DNA from: Candidatus Manganitrophaceae bacterium
GTDB lineage: Bacteria > Nitrospirota > Nitrospiria > SBBL01 > Manganitrophaceae
Length of the DNA: 8,574 nucleotides
Direction: 5' to 3'
Assembly: GCA_004297235.1 (NCBI GenBank)
Contig: SCUR01000490.1
Location: forward strand, 1-8,574
Part shown: in pieces, positions 1-5,360 of the stretch
Numbering within the stretch: the first letter of the stretch is position 1
Layout: every line of letters starts with the position of its first letter
Translations under genes and position numbers: made by a program
Notes under the pieces: model-generated
The model's input: the letters and a program-made list of their open reading frames with translations, nothing else
Told to the model about the DNA's origin: nothing
Databases searched by the model: none

Positions 1-1
1 T

Positions 2-313
2 GACAACTCTATATCTGCAGACGATCTGTTTTATGCTCAAGTACTGATCTTTATCGGATTGGTTCAATCAGGTTGGGCAGAACGGATTGCAGAGCCCATT
101 TCTGATCTCCTGACCAGTCAATGGTTAAACAAAATTCAATTTCATGCAAACCTGCGCTCACCAAATCTTACGGTGCCACAAATCGAAAATGCTTGTGCTA
201 TTAACTCCAAAGGGTTGAAAAAAGCAGCCCAAATATTGCTCGCTGCATCTGGAGCTGTTTCTGTGCAACTACCAAAGAACATTATAGATCAGCTACGCAC
301 TATAAATAGCTAG
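2..313 (+). CDS. 3' end of an unrecognised gene (N-terminus outside the window)
   Basis: The frame is open from base 2 through a TAG stop at 311-313, giving 103 residues of C-terminal sequence. The in-frame TTG at 59 could only be a start for a shorter product and has no Shine-Dalgarno, so I read this as the tail of a longer gene entering from the left. The visible part has a mildly hydrophobic stretch (about LFYAQVLIFIGLV) followed by charged and amphipathic segments and an alanine-rich helix-like run (KKAAQILLAASGAVSV). I recognise no family, catalytic motif or signal. The DNA is AT-richer than everything to the right (126 G/C in the first 300 bases, against 60-75% in lines of the hydrolase gene), which suggests a different origin. 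It could also be a coding remnant; only the left neighbour would tell. Confidence 0.5.
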   Translation, partial: DNSISADDLFYAQVLIFIGLVQSGWAERIAEPISDLLTSQWLNKIQFHANLRSPNLTVPQIENACAINSKGLKKAAQILLAASGAVSVQLPKNIIDQLRTINS

Positions 314-821
314 CCCCAGAAATCACCATGCAAAATACCAAATCCAACATTCTTTGGCTTCTAAAGAAATACAAACGCGGGGCCAAGCCTCTACCTTGTC
401 ATTTCAGGCAGCTACAATCCATAACTCCTCAATAAACCTGATATCAATAAAGTGACGAGATTGATGATAGCAAGGGGAATTGATCTCAATCGCCCCAGCA
501 TGCTATACCATGGCTCAATCCATTGAAGCGACCGCTTTCCAGCGATTCGGGCGGCCGGTAACTATCGAAACAAAAAATGACCACCCGTACCAAACTCCGC
601 AATCTGTTTCGGACACATGGAAATTCCGAAACGGACGCAAAGAAACTCCTTACAACGTGGTTCATCGAAGGCGACTTCCTCCTGGTTGATCTTCCCCGCT
701 CCTTCACGCATGCCGTTGGAAACCGTCCGTATGTGCGCCAGGGACTCCTCGCAATAAGCGCAGCCCCACCGAACATTCCGATCTCTGTCGGTAGAAGTCG
801 TTTTCAGTAACGTTGTGAAAT
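314..821. other. Gene-poor stretch between the partial gene and the cold-shock gene
   Basis: No convincing complete gene lies here. The left half is AT-rich like the partial gene before it. A 35-codon ORF (328-435, +) has no ribosome binding site. An imperfect hairpin (474-496, GGGG and CCCC arms enclosing ATTGA-TC-TCAAT) could act as a weak terminator or boundary but has no T-run. The right half (562-807) carries a cysteine-rich minus-strand frame described separately. The other overlapping ORFs on both strands look like arginine-rich shadows. Confidence 0.5.
562..807 (-). pseudogene. Possible broken cysteine-rich small protein gene
   Basis: Reading the minus strand from 807 to a TAG at 562-564 gives 81 open codons with a balanced, protein-like composition and mostly G or C in the third codon position. 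There are five cysteines, at 16, 19, 52, 57 and 65. The first two form a C-x2-C pair in WGCAYCEESLAHI, and the fourth precedes a short hydrophobic stretch. That pattern is compatible with a small zinc-ribbon-like fold. However, there is no ATG, GTG or TTG before codon 33, no Shine-Dalgarno, and the frame runs on into the cold-shock gene in a different phase. The other minus frame here stops at 704 after a plausible start-like segment (ENDFYRQRSE), so a frameshift near 770-790 could have separated the two parts. I do not recognise a homologue. It may be a decayed gene, a product with a non-standard CTG start, or chance. Confidence 0.25.
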
Positions 822-1034
822 TTACGCGGCTTCGGAGATTCGCCGAACGTTCGTCGCCTGCAGACCCTTTGTTCCTTGGGTGACGTCGAACTCGACCTCT
901 TCCCCTTCTTCGAGATTCTGGTAGCCGCCCCCGCCGAGCGCGGTGTAATGAACGAAGACGTCCTCCCCGTCCTCCTGCGAGATAAAACCATAGCCCTTGT
1001 CACGGCTAAACCATTTTACTTTTCCCCTTGCCAT
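822..1034 (-). CDS. Cold-shock domain protein (CspA family)
   Basis: This 70-residue protein is one cold-shock domain, a five-stranded beta barrel that binds single-stranded RNA and DNA in the cytoplasm and melts RNA secondary structure. Both nucleic-acid-binding motifs are visible: RNP1 as KGYGFI at residues 13-18 and RNP2 as VFVHY at 26-30. The opening ARGKVKWFSRDKGYGFI is typical of the family, and so is the length. The ATG at 1034 is preceded by AAGGAGG (1041-1047 on +) with six bases between, which fixes the start. The leader is long enough to carry the structured 5' UTR usual for csp genes, and the left end of the inverted-repeat element lies about 140 bases upstream, so that element may sit in or near the promoter. 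Whether it is cold-inducible or constitutive cannot be told from sequence. Confidence 0.95.
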   Translation of the reverse strand: MARGKVKWFSRDKGYGFISQEDGEDVFVHYTALGGGGYQNLEEGEEVEFDVTQGTKGLQATNVRRISEAA

Positions 1035-1172
1035 TTGATTCCTCCTTACAATTCCAGTGCCCGTCCGGCCGGCCCAGTCGGTCTCGCCGCGGGTCGGAAA
1101 CGATACGACACACCATGGCTATAGTTTTAAATTAACATTCCATCGGAGAAGGAATCAACAGACCGCATTCCG

Positions 1173-1188
1173 GGTGGTGTCCTAATTT
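1173..1188 (+). repeat. Left terminal inverted repeat of the MITE-like element
   Basis: GGTGGTGTCCTAATTT pairs with the reverse complement of 1735-1750 at 15 of 16 positions. The base before it continues a C/G run (CCGGG), so the exact outer edge could shift by one or two bases. Confidence 0.65.
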
Positions 1189-1226
1189 AATTATAGAGAT
1201 TGTTCAAAGACTAAAGAGCATTGGAA

Positions 1227-1329
1227 TGGGGCGTTGCCCCAAACCCCACCGTGGGGCCGCCACGCCGCGGCCCCTTCGGCTTCCCCGGGCGCCGGGGTGA
1301 ACCCCTGGACCCCCACGGTCGAAACTCGC
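1227..1329 (+). repeat. Left GC-rich hairpin module
   Basis: This module is a chain of near-perfect hairpins. They are TGGGGC-GTT-GCCCCA (1227-1241), CCCCA-CCG-TGGGG (1244-1256), GGGGCCGC-6-GCGGCCCC (1253-1274) and CCCCGG-GCG-CCGGGG (1283-1297). It ends in the 21-base block shared with the right module. It is inverted relative to 1608-1713. Confidence 0.7.
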
Positions 1330-1607
1330 ACACTCACAGTAGAGCCCTGTGATTGTGCTTCAAACAGTCGACCTTGTAAGGTAGGTGAAACGTCTGGACA
1401 GAAGGAACGCAGGAGTGCTTGATTGACAGAGGAACATCCTTCCAAGCGCGCAGGCTCGGTGGGTTTACTTCTAAAAAAATAAAAGAGCAAAGAGGCTGCG
1501 CGTGTGCGGCCTGCGGACGCGATATTCCCGCGTACTTTGATAGACGGTTTATCTGCCAAATCAGGTCGCCTGCCGAAGCGCAATCCACGATGTTCTTTCG
1601 TGGTTGA

Positions 1608-1713
1608 GCGAGTTGCGACCGTGGGGGTGCTGGGGGGGGTCCCCCCGCTGCCCTGGGAATCGAAAGGGGGGTGGGCAAGCACCCCCCGTCGTGGGGCTTG
1701 GGGCAACGCCCCA
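1608..1713 (-). repeat. Right GC-rich hairpin module with long G-runs
   Basis: This is an inverted, diverged copy of the module at 1227-1329. The shared outer hairpin is at 1699-1713 and the shared 21-base block at 1608-1628. The middle differs and has runs of five, eight, three, six and three G on the + strand, which could form a G-quadruplex or a G8/C6 hairpin. Confidence 0.7.
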
Positions 1714-1734
1714 TTTCAACTATCTGCAACTCGC

Positions 1735-1750
1735 AAATTAGGACACTACC
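1735..1750 (-). repeat. Right terminal inverted repeat of the MITE-like element
   Basis: Read on the minus strand this is GGTAGTGTCCTAATTT, differing from the left end at one base. The flanks (ATTCCG before 1173, AGACAG after 1750) show no obvious direct target duplication. Confidence 0.65.
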
Positions 1751-1812
1751 AGACAGAAATAAATCTCGAACGGATTGCACTCCAGCTCAAGTAAGACAAA
1801 CACGACGCGGTC

Positions 1813-1860
1813 TCAAATCCGCGCACGCTTCTCAAAAGCAAATCCCGCCGACACCTCCGT
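1813..1860 (-). pseudogene. Remnant of an alpha/beta hydrolase 3' end
   Basis: Minus-strand translation ends TEVSAGFAFEKRARI followed by a TGA stop. This is strikingly like the end of the intact hydrolase encoded at 2651-3454, which finishes LTEELAGFAFEKIAWVA. At the DNA level 1828-1849 and 2669-2690 agree at 21 of 22 bases, in the same orientation, and the similarity fades on both sides. Upstream of the fragment nothing hydrolase-like remains. I read it as the last codons of a lost paralog or as a partial duplication. An in-frame ATG at the start of MTHEDG would make a 21-residue peptide, which I do not believe is a gene. Confidence 0.5.
1828..1849 (+). repeat. Direct repeat, copy 1
   Basis: This 22-base stretch begins CTTCTCAAAAGCAAA and differs from 2669-2690 at one position. 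The two copies flank the DUF2231 gene in the same orientation. Confidence 0.7.
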
Positions 1861-2058
1861 CCCGTCCTCATGCGTCATTACGAGCGTACGGCCACGCTCC
1901 CTTCGGTCGCCCGCCATGCCCTCATGAGGACACGCTCAGCCCAGTTCTCCTTGTCATCCCGAAGGGGAGGGCGTGTCGATCTATTCCGACGGGTCCCCTG
2001 CAGAACACCCCTTTTGGGGGAGCGCGCTCAGTGATTGGATTTGGTAGAGTAGATTTGA

Positions 2059-2089
2059 CGGGAGGATTCAGAAAACCCTCTCCCTCCCG
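2059..2089 (+). promoter_or_regulatory. Leader hairpin upstream of the DUF2231 gene
   Basis: CGGGAGG (2059-2065) pairs perfectly with CCTCCCG (2083-2089) across a 17-base loop. It ends ten bases before the ribosome binding site of the gene starting at 2115. The right arm CCTCCC could also compete with the ribosome for a G-rich Shine-Dalgarno. There is no T-run, so it is not an intrinsic terminator. A regulatory role is inference. Confidence 0.35.
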
Positions 2090-2114
2090 CAATCATAGAA
2101 AGGAGTATACAAAC

Positions 2115-2603
2115 ATGACCCACCCTATCCATCCGATGCTGGTCCATTTTCCAATCGCCCTTTTATTCGCTTCGGTCCTCTTTGATCTTATTTCTTTCTA
2201 TACCGGGCGGGAGGATTTTAAAAAGGGAGGCTTCTGGCTCCTGATCCTCGGCTGGATTGCCGGGCTGGCCGCGACCCTTTCCGGGGTGCTCAGCGAAGAG
2301 ATCGTCGAGAAGGCCGGCGTGCCGAAAGCGGCCATCGAGCTGCATGAGAGCTTCGCGCTCACAACATTGGGGCTGTTTGCCGGCTTGATGCTGCTTCGCT
2401 TCTGGATCAGGAACCGGTGGTCACCCCGAGATCGGCTCCTCTATACAGGAGTGGCGCTGATCGGGCTCGCCCTTCTGGCCACCACCGGATTCTGGGGAGG
2501 CGATCTGGTCTACCGCTACGGCGCGGGAGTTCAAGAAAAAGCGCTGAATGCGCCGGCGGTGATTTCTGCGCCGAGGTTGGAGGCAGGAAAAACGGGCGGG
2601 TAG
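2115..2603 (+). CDS. DUF2231 family integral membrane protein
   Basis: This 162-residue protein carries the DUF2231 signature near its start, HPIHPMLVHFPIA, with histidines 3, 6 and 11. Hydrophobic segments at about 10-29, 39-59, 81-98 and 108-127 suggest four membrane helices. A conserved-looking GGDLVYRYGAGV follows at 128-139, and a short polar tail ends the protein. The family sits in the cytoplasmic membrane. Its histidines have led to suggestions of haem or metal binding, but the function is not established. The frame is open upstream to 1671, but that part translates through the repeat element. The ATG at 2115 has AAAGGAG (2099-2105) nine bases ahead and starts exactly at the family motif, so I use it. 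The gene converges with the hydrolase gene, 47 bases separating their stops. Confidence 0.9.
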   Translation: MTHPIHPMLVHFPIALLFASVLFDLISFYTGREDFKKGGFWLLILGWIAGLAATLSGVLSEEIVEKAGVPKAAIELHESFALTTLGLFAGLMLLRFWIRNRWSPRDRLLYTGVALIGLALLATTGFWGGDLVYRYGAGVQEKALNAPAVISAPRLEAGKTGG

Positions 2604-2650
2604 ACGCTTCCTGCCCTAAGAAATAAAATCAAGCGCGCCGTGTGAATTCC

Positions 2651-3454
2651 TCACGCCACCCACGCGATCTTCTCAAAAGCAAACCCCGCCAGCTCCTCGG
2701 TGAGCTTCTCTTTTTCTTCCCAGTAAAGGGCATGACCGCTCTTTTCAAAACGGACGATCTCGGCGCCCCGGATCAGGCGGCGCTGCGTCTCGGCGTCGGT
2801 GAAGGGGACCACCCGGTCATAGAGACCGTGGAAGATCCGGGTCGCGATGCCGATTTGCGCCATCTCCTCCGTGAGATCGCAATTCAGCAGCTCCTCCAGC
2901 CCGCGCTCCTGCGCATGGAGCGAGGCGGCGGCCCCCCTCTCCTCCAACCAACGAAGCGATTCCGCGCTGGGCGGGTTCTGAAATCCGCCGGCAATGAAAT
3001 CGTGCACGAACTTCGCGGGGTCGGCGAGGTTTTGCTCGATGAAACCGCGAAACAGCTTTTGCGTCTCCGGGGTGGGAGCCGCGGCAGGTACCGTGGCCGC
3101 CAACAGCGCCAGCTTCGTCACCGGCAAATCAGAGTGGGTCGCGAGACAATTGACGGCGATCGCCCCGCCCATGCAGAAGCCGACGAGCATCACCTCCCGC
3201 AGGTCGAGCGCGCGAATCACCTGGGCGATGTCGTTCGACCAGGTGTCATAATCGTTCCCCTCCCACGGTTTGTCCGATTGCCCGAAGCCGCGCAGATCGA
3301 TCCCGATCACCCGATAGCACTGCGCCAGCACCCGCATCGGGTACTCGAAGATCCGGTGACTCAGCGGCCAACCATGGATAAAGACGATCGGCTCCCCGGT
3401 CCCCCAGTCCTGCACAAAGAGATTGACCCTCTCCGCGACTTTAATAAACGGCAT
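2651..3454 (-). CDS. Alpha/beta hydrolase with a cysteine nucleophile
   Basis: This 267-residue protein has the full alpha/beta hydrolase layout and resembles the non-haem chloroperoxidase/esterase branch. The oxyanion segment FIHGWP lies at 25-30 and the DLRGFGQSDKP strand-turn at 53-63. The nucleophile elbow VGFCMGG spans 91-97, the acid is Asp213 in HGLYDRVVPF, and the base is His241 in KSGHALYWEE. The elbow normally reads G-F-S-M-G-G. Here codon TGC puts Cys94 at the nucleophile position, as in dienelactone hydrolases. The enzyme should be cytoplasmic, since no signal peptide is seen. Its substrate is unknown; an ester, lactone or thioester is possible. The ATG at 3454 is preceded by a GAGGT-type ribosome site. 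The gene is monocistronic, convergent with the DUF2231 gene. A fragment of a similar 3' end lies at 1813-1860. Confidence 0.9.
   Translation of the reverse strand: MPFIKVAERVNLFVQDWGTGEPIVFIHGWPLSHRIFEYPMRVLAQCYRVIGIDLRGFGQSDKPWEGNDYDTWSNDIAQVIRALDLREVMLVGFCMGGAIAVNCLATHSDLPVTKLALLAATVPAAAPTPETQKLFRGFIEQNLADPAKFVHDFIAGGFQNPPSAESLRWLEERGAAASLHAQERGLEELLNCDLTEEMAQIGIATRIFHGLYDRVVPFTDAETQRRLIRGAEIVRFEKSGHALYWEEKEKLTEELAGFAFEKIAWVA
2669..2690 (+). repeat. Direct repeat, copy 2 (within hydrolase 3' end)
   Basis: This is the partner of 1828-1849. It encodes GGFAFEK-like residues (AGFAFEK) at the C-terminus of the hydrolase on the minus strand. Confidence 0.7.
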
Positions 3455-3637
3455 CTCTTACCTCATTTAATTTCAATAGATTATTGCCCGGGCTCATCCA
3501 TCCGACCCTCCGCATCGATCCGCTCGCCGGCGGTGTGCGATCATTGTCGAAGTAGACGTCGAAACAGAAGAGGAGGATTTTTATGGAACGGATCTTAGAC
3601 AGATACTCCCTTCCGGATTAGGTTGACCGTTCTGCAG

Positions 3638-3677
3638 AAAACAAAAGCCGTGGCCGGGAAGTCGACCCGACCACGGC
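3638..3677 (-). terminator. Rho-independent terminator of the Gly/Ser-rich gene
   Basis: On the minus strand the 12-base arm GCCGTGGTCGGG (3677-3666) pairs with CCCGGCCACGGC (3658-3647) with one G-U pair and a 7-base loop. It is followed at once by TTTTGTTTT (3646-3638). It starts 15 bases after the stop of the gene ending at 3693. The + strand reading has no T-run. Confidence 0.9.
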
Positions 3678-3692
3678 CGATGAGGGACCGAA

Positions 3693-4193
3693 TTATTGGG
3701 CCCCGCCACTGCTCCCGCCGGAAGATCCGCCCATGGAGCCGCCGCCGCTGGTTCCGCCCCCGCTCGATCCGCCGTTGGCGCTGCCGCCGCCTCGATCGGT
3801 CGATCCGGGCGCGCACGGGTCGGTTCCAAGCGTCCCGCCGCCTTGGCCGGAGCTCGATCCGCCGCCGCTACCCAGCGAACCCGAAGAAGAGCCGCCGTTG
3901 GCGCCGCCGCCGGAGGAGCTGCCTCCCATCCCGCCGGAAGAGCTTCCACCGGAGGAGGAGCCGCCTCCCAAGCTTCCCTGCTGTTGATTCGACGATCCCG
4001 GAGGGCAAGGGGTGGTCCCTCCCCCGCCTTGATCGGTTCCGAGGCCGGGGCTGGTGCCTCCGGGCGAAGAACCCCCTCCGCTGCTTCCTCCCGACGAGCC
4101 GCCTCCGGACGTTTGTCCGAATGCCGGCATTCCACCCAACATCACCAGCGCTGCGATAAAGAACGCGATTCCGAACGATTGAACTTTTTTCAT
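3693..4193 (-). CDS. Exported Gly/Ser-rich low-complexity protein
   Basis: This 166-residue protein has a clear signal peptide: MKK, a hydrophobic core from about 8 to 20, and a likely cut near AFG/QTSG at 26-27. The rest is almost only Gly and Ser, in runs such as GGGSSSGGSSSGG, with a few Pro, Thr, Gln and Asp. A short unit occurs twice, TTPCPPGSS at 60-68 and TDPCAPGST at 124-132. It contains the only two cysteines, Cys63 and Cys127, which could form a disulfide, bind metal or link molecules. No enzyme domain is visible. It is probably disordered in the periplasm, in the wall layer or outside the cell. The ATG is fixed by AGGAGGT six bases upstream, and a strong terminator follows. The antisense Pro-rich frame is a shadow of the GGN codons. 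Function unknown; a matrix, coat or hydrophilin-like role is inference. Confidence 0.8.
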   Translation of the reverse strand: MKKVQSFGIAFFIAALVMLGGMPAFGQTSGGGSSGGSSGGGSSPGGTSPGLGTDQGGGGTTPCPPGSSNQQQGSLGGGSSSGGSSSGGMGGSSSGGGANGGSSSGSLGSGGGSSSGQGGGTLGTDPCAPGSTDRGGGSANGGSSGGGTSGGGSMGGSSGGSSGGAQ

Positions 4194-4361
4194 TTGCTAC
4201 CTCCTATCACTGCTGCATTTCATGGTTGCACATGTGTTGCGCGTTGAACTTGTCGACAAACCCCGCTTAGCGACCTGCTGTGGAAACATTTTTCGGCAAG
4301 CGGACCGCCTCCGTTGAACGGGTTCCCGCGTCGATCGCTCGCGCGAATCGACCCGCCGGGG

Positions 4362-5237
4362 CTAAGCGGCCTCTTCGAGCCGGCTTTCCGAAACCTCAAA
4401 GTTGTAAAGTTGGCCGTGGCCCAAGTAAGTCACCCGATCCGAAAATCCGGCGGCGGCGACCCCCTTTTTAAAATCTTCGAGCGGCGACTTGAAGACGGTG
4501 TAGTCGTCGTAGTGAATCGGGATCACCCGCCGGGGACGAATGATTCGGATCGCCTCCACCCCCTGCTTCGCATCCATCGTCAGAAGGACACCCATGATCA
4601 GCGTCCCTCCCAGGTGAAGCAGGGCGAGATCAATCTGCGGAACTCTTTTGGGGATCTCTTTCAGCTCCTCGAAAACCAGCGTATCCCCGCTGATGTAGAG
4701 CCGAAGCGCGGTCCGTCCCGGCGCAGGTTGAAACTCCAGCACGCTTCCCATGACCGGCGGCAGCAGCTTCTCGACCGCCGGCGGGCCGTGCCGGCCCGGC
4801 ATGGAAGTGACCCGGACCCGGGCGCCGTCTTTTTCCAGCGTGACCGACTGCCAGGTATCGAGCGCCGTTGGCGCGCTGAAACCTTTCCGCCGGAGCGCTC
4901 CGGCGGCATGTTTTGTGGTGACAATCGGCAGCTCTTTCCGAAGCTTCTCCTCTGCAATCCGGTCGAAGTGGTCGCCGTGGTAGTGCGACAGGACGCAGAA
5001 GTCGACCGGCGGGAGATCTTCAATGTGAAGCGCCGGCTCGGTCAGCCGCTTCGAAGTCAGCCCGTAGCCGAGATAGACCCGGTCTCCCGAATGCAGAAAA
5101 TTCGGATCGGTCAGAATGGTGAAACCGGCATACCGCAGGAGAACCGTCGCGGTGCCGATGAAAAAAATGGAGCCCTGTGTAAAATCAGGCGTTGCGGCTC
5201 GAGGGGAAGGAAGGTGCATTTCATCGGTGTTCGGCAT
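4362..5237 (-). CDS. MBL-fold metal-dependent hydrolase, UlaG-like
   Basis: This 291-residue protein has the metallo-beta-lactamase fold of the UlaG (L-ascorbate-6-phosphate lactonase)-like group. Numbered from the chosen start, the metal site is HYHGDH at 85-90, with His150 in GRHGP, Asp185 in SGDT and His242 in PIHYDDY. Together these are a complete two-metal set. IGTATVLLRYAGFTILTDPN near the N-terminus is the usual opening of the fold. It probably hydrolyses a lactone, phosphoester or similar bond in the cytoplasm; the substrate cannot be read from sequence. The frame is open up to a GTG at 5291, but ATG 5237 has GGAG six bases ahead and needs no extra 18 residues, so I prefer it. It lies 123 bases after the peptidoglycan-binding protein gene and could be cotranscribed with it. 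Confidence 0.88.
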   Translation of the reverse strand: MPNTDEMHLPSPRAATPDFTQGSIFFIGTATVLLRYAGFTILTDPNFLHSGDRVYLGYGLTSKRLTEPALHIEDLPPVDFCVLSHYHGDHFDRIAEEKLRKELPIVTTKHAAGALRRKGFSAPTALDTWQSVTLEKDGARVRVTSMPGRHGPPAVEKLLPPVMGSVLEFQPAPGRTALRLYISGDTLVFEELKEIPKRVPQIDLALLHLGGTLIMGVLLTMDAKQGVEAIRIIRPRRVIPIHYDDYTVFKSPLEDFKKGVAAAGFSDRVTYLGHGQLYNFEVSESRLEEAA

Positions 5238-5275
5238 TTCGTTCTCCACGCGATAGCCCGGAAAGGACAAGAAGG

Positions 5276-5302
5276 GAAGGCGAAGCCCCACCCTCCGCCT
5301 TC
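5276..5302 (-). terminator. Possible weak terminator after the smaller PG-binding gene
   Basis: GAAGGCG and CGCCTTC form a perfect 7-base stem around a 13-base loop. On the minus strand it is followed by a pyrimidine-rich but broken run (CCTTCTTGTCCTTT). If it works poorly, transcription would read into the MBL-fold gene, which starts about 40 bases on. Confidence 0.3.
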
Positions 5303-5360
5303 TCTTCTCTCAAATAAGGAGCGCCATCCGCCCCCTGCGTTCACGCAAGATTAATCAACT

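Larger units (their letters stand above)
1173..1750. mobile_element. MITE-like inverted-repeat element, no transposase
   Basis: The ends are 16-base inverted repeats matching at 15 positions: GGTGGTGTCCTAATTT at 1173-1188 and the reverse complement of GGTAGTGTCCTAATTT at 1735-1750. Inside each end lies a GC-rich module, and the modules are inverted copies of each other. Both contain the perfect hairpin TGGGGC-NNN-GCCCCA (1227-1241 and 1699-1713) followed by a CCCC/GGGG hairpin, and both finish with a 21-base block of the type CCCCCACGGTCG-N-AACTCGC (1309-1329; reverse complement at 1608-1628), matching at 20 of 21. The unique core, 1330-1607, has no recognisable protein. I see no clear target duplication. 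This fits a non-autonomous element mobilised in trans, or a paired palindromic repeat unit. The transposase family is unknown to me. Confidence 0.65.
1035..2114. other. Long non-coding stretch with an inverted-repeat element and a gene remnant
   Basis: I find no intact gene in these 1080 bases. In order they hold the leader of the cold-shock gene (1035 to about 1172), a MITE-like element (1173-1750), a short remnant of a hydrolase 3' end (1813-1860), a set of nested palindromes (1865-1977), and the leader of the DUF2231 gene. Open frames over the element translate to Pro/Gly/Arg-rich strings produced by GGGG/CCCC runs and do not look like proteins. Confidence 0.6.

Noticed and set aside
328..435. 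35-codon + ORF after the partial gene
   Set aside because: No Shine-Dalgarno, no recognisable content, and chance is likely in AT-rich DNA.
1173..1750. CRISPR array
   Set aside because: There are two inverted modules only, with no regularly spaced direct repeats or spacers and no cas genes.
1191..1794. Overlapping open frames on both strands across the inverted-repeat element
   Set aside because: They consist of Pro/Gly/Arg strings made by GGGG/CCCC runs, occur in both orientations, and have no ribosome sites.
1671..2114. N-terminal extension of the DUF2231 frame
   Set aside because: It translates through the repeat element and palindromes; the ATG at 2115 has its own ribosome site and starts at the family motif.
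2642..3598. 318-codon + frame antisense to the hydrolase
   Set aside because: It has no domain and sits opposite a protein with a complete catalytic triad; the frame is open because of high GC.
3696..4247. Long + frames antisense to the Gly/Ser gene, including a Pro/Glu-rich one
   Set aside because: GGN and TCN codons read backwards give proline, alanine and glutamate; the minus frame has a signal peptide, ribosome site and terminator.
4250..4259. Perfect palindrome TTGTCGACAA upstream of the Gly/Ser gene
   Set aside because: Ten bases, single copy and no clear promoter beside it; too little to call an operator.
4314..5354. 346-codon + frame antisense to the MBL-fold gene
   Set aside because: It is Arg-rich and motif-free, and the opposite strand carries the full metal-binding set.
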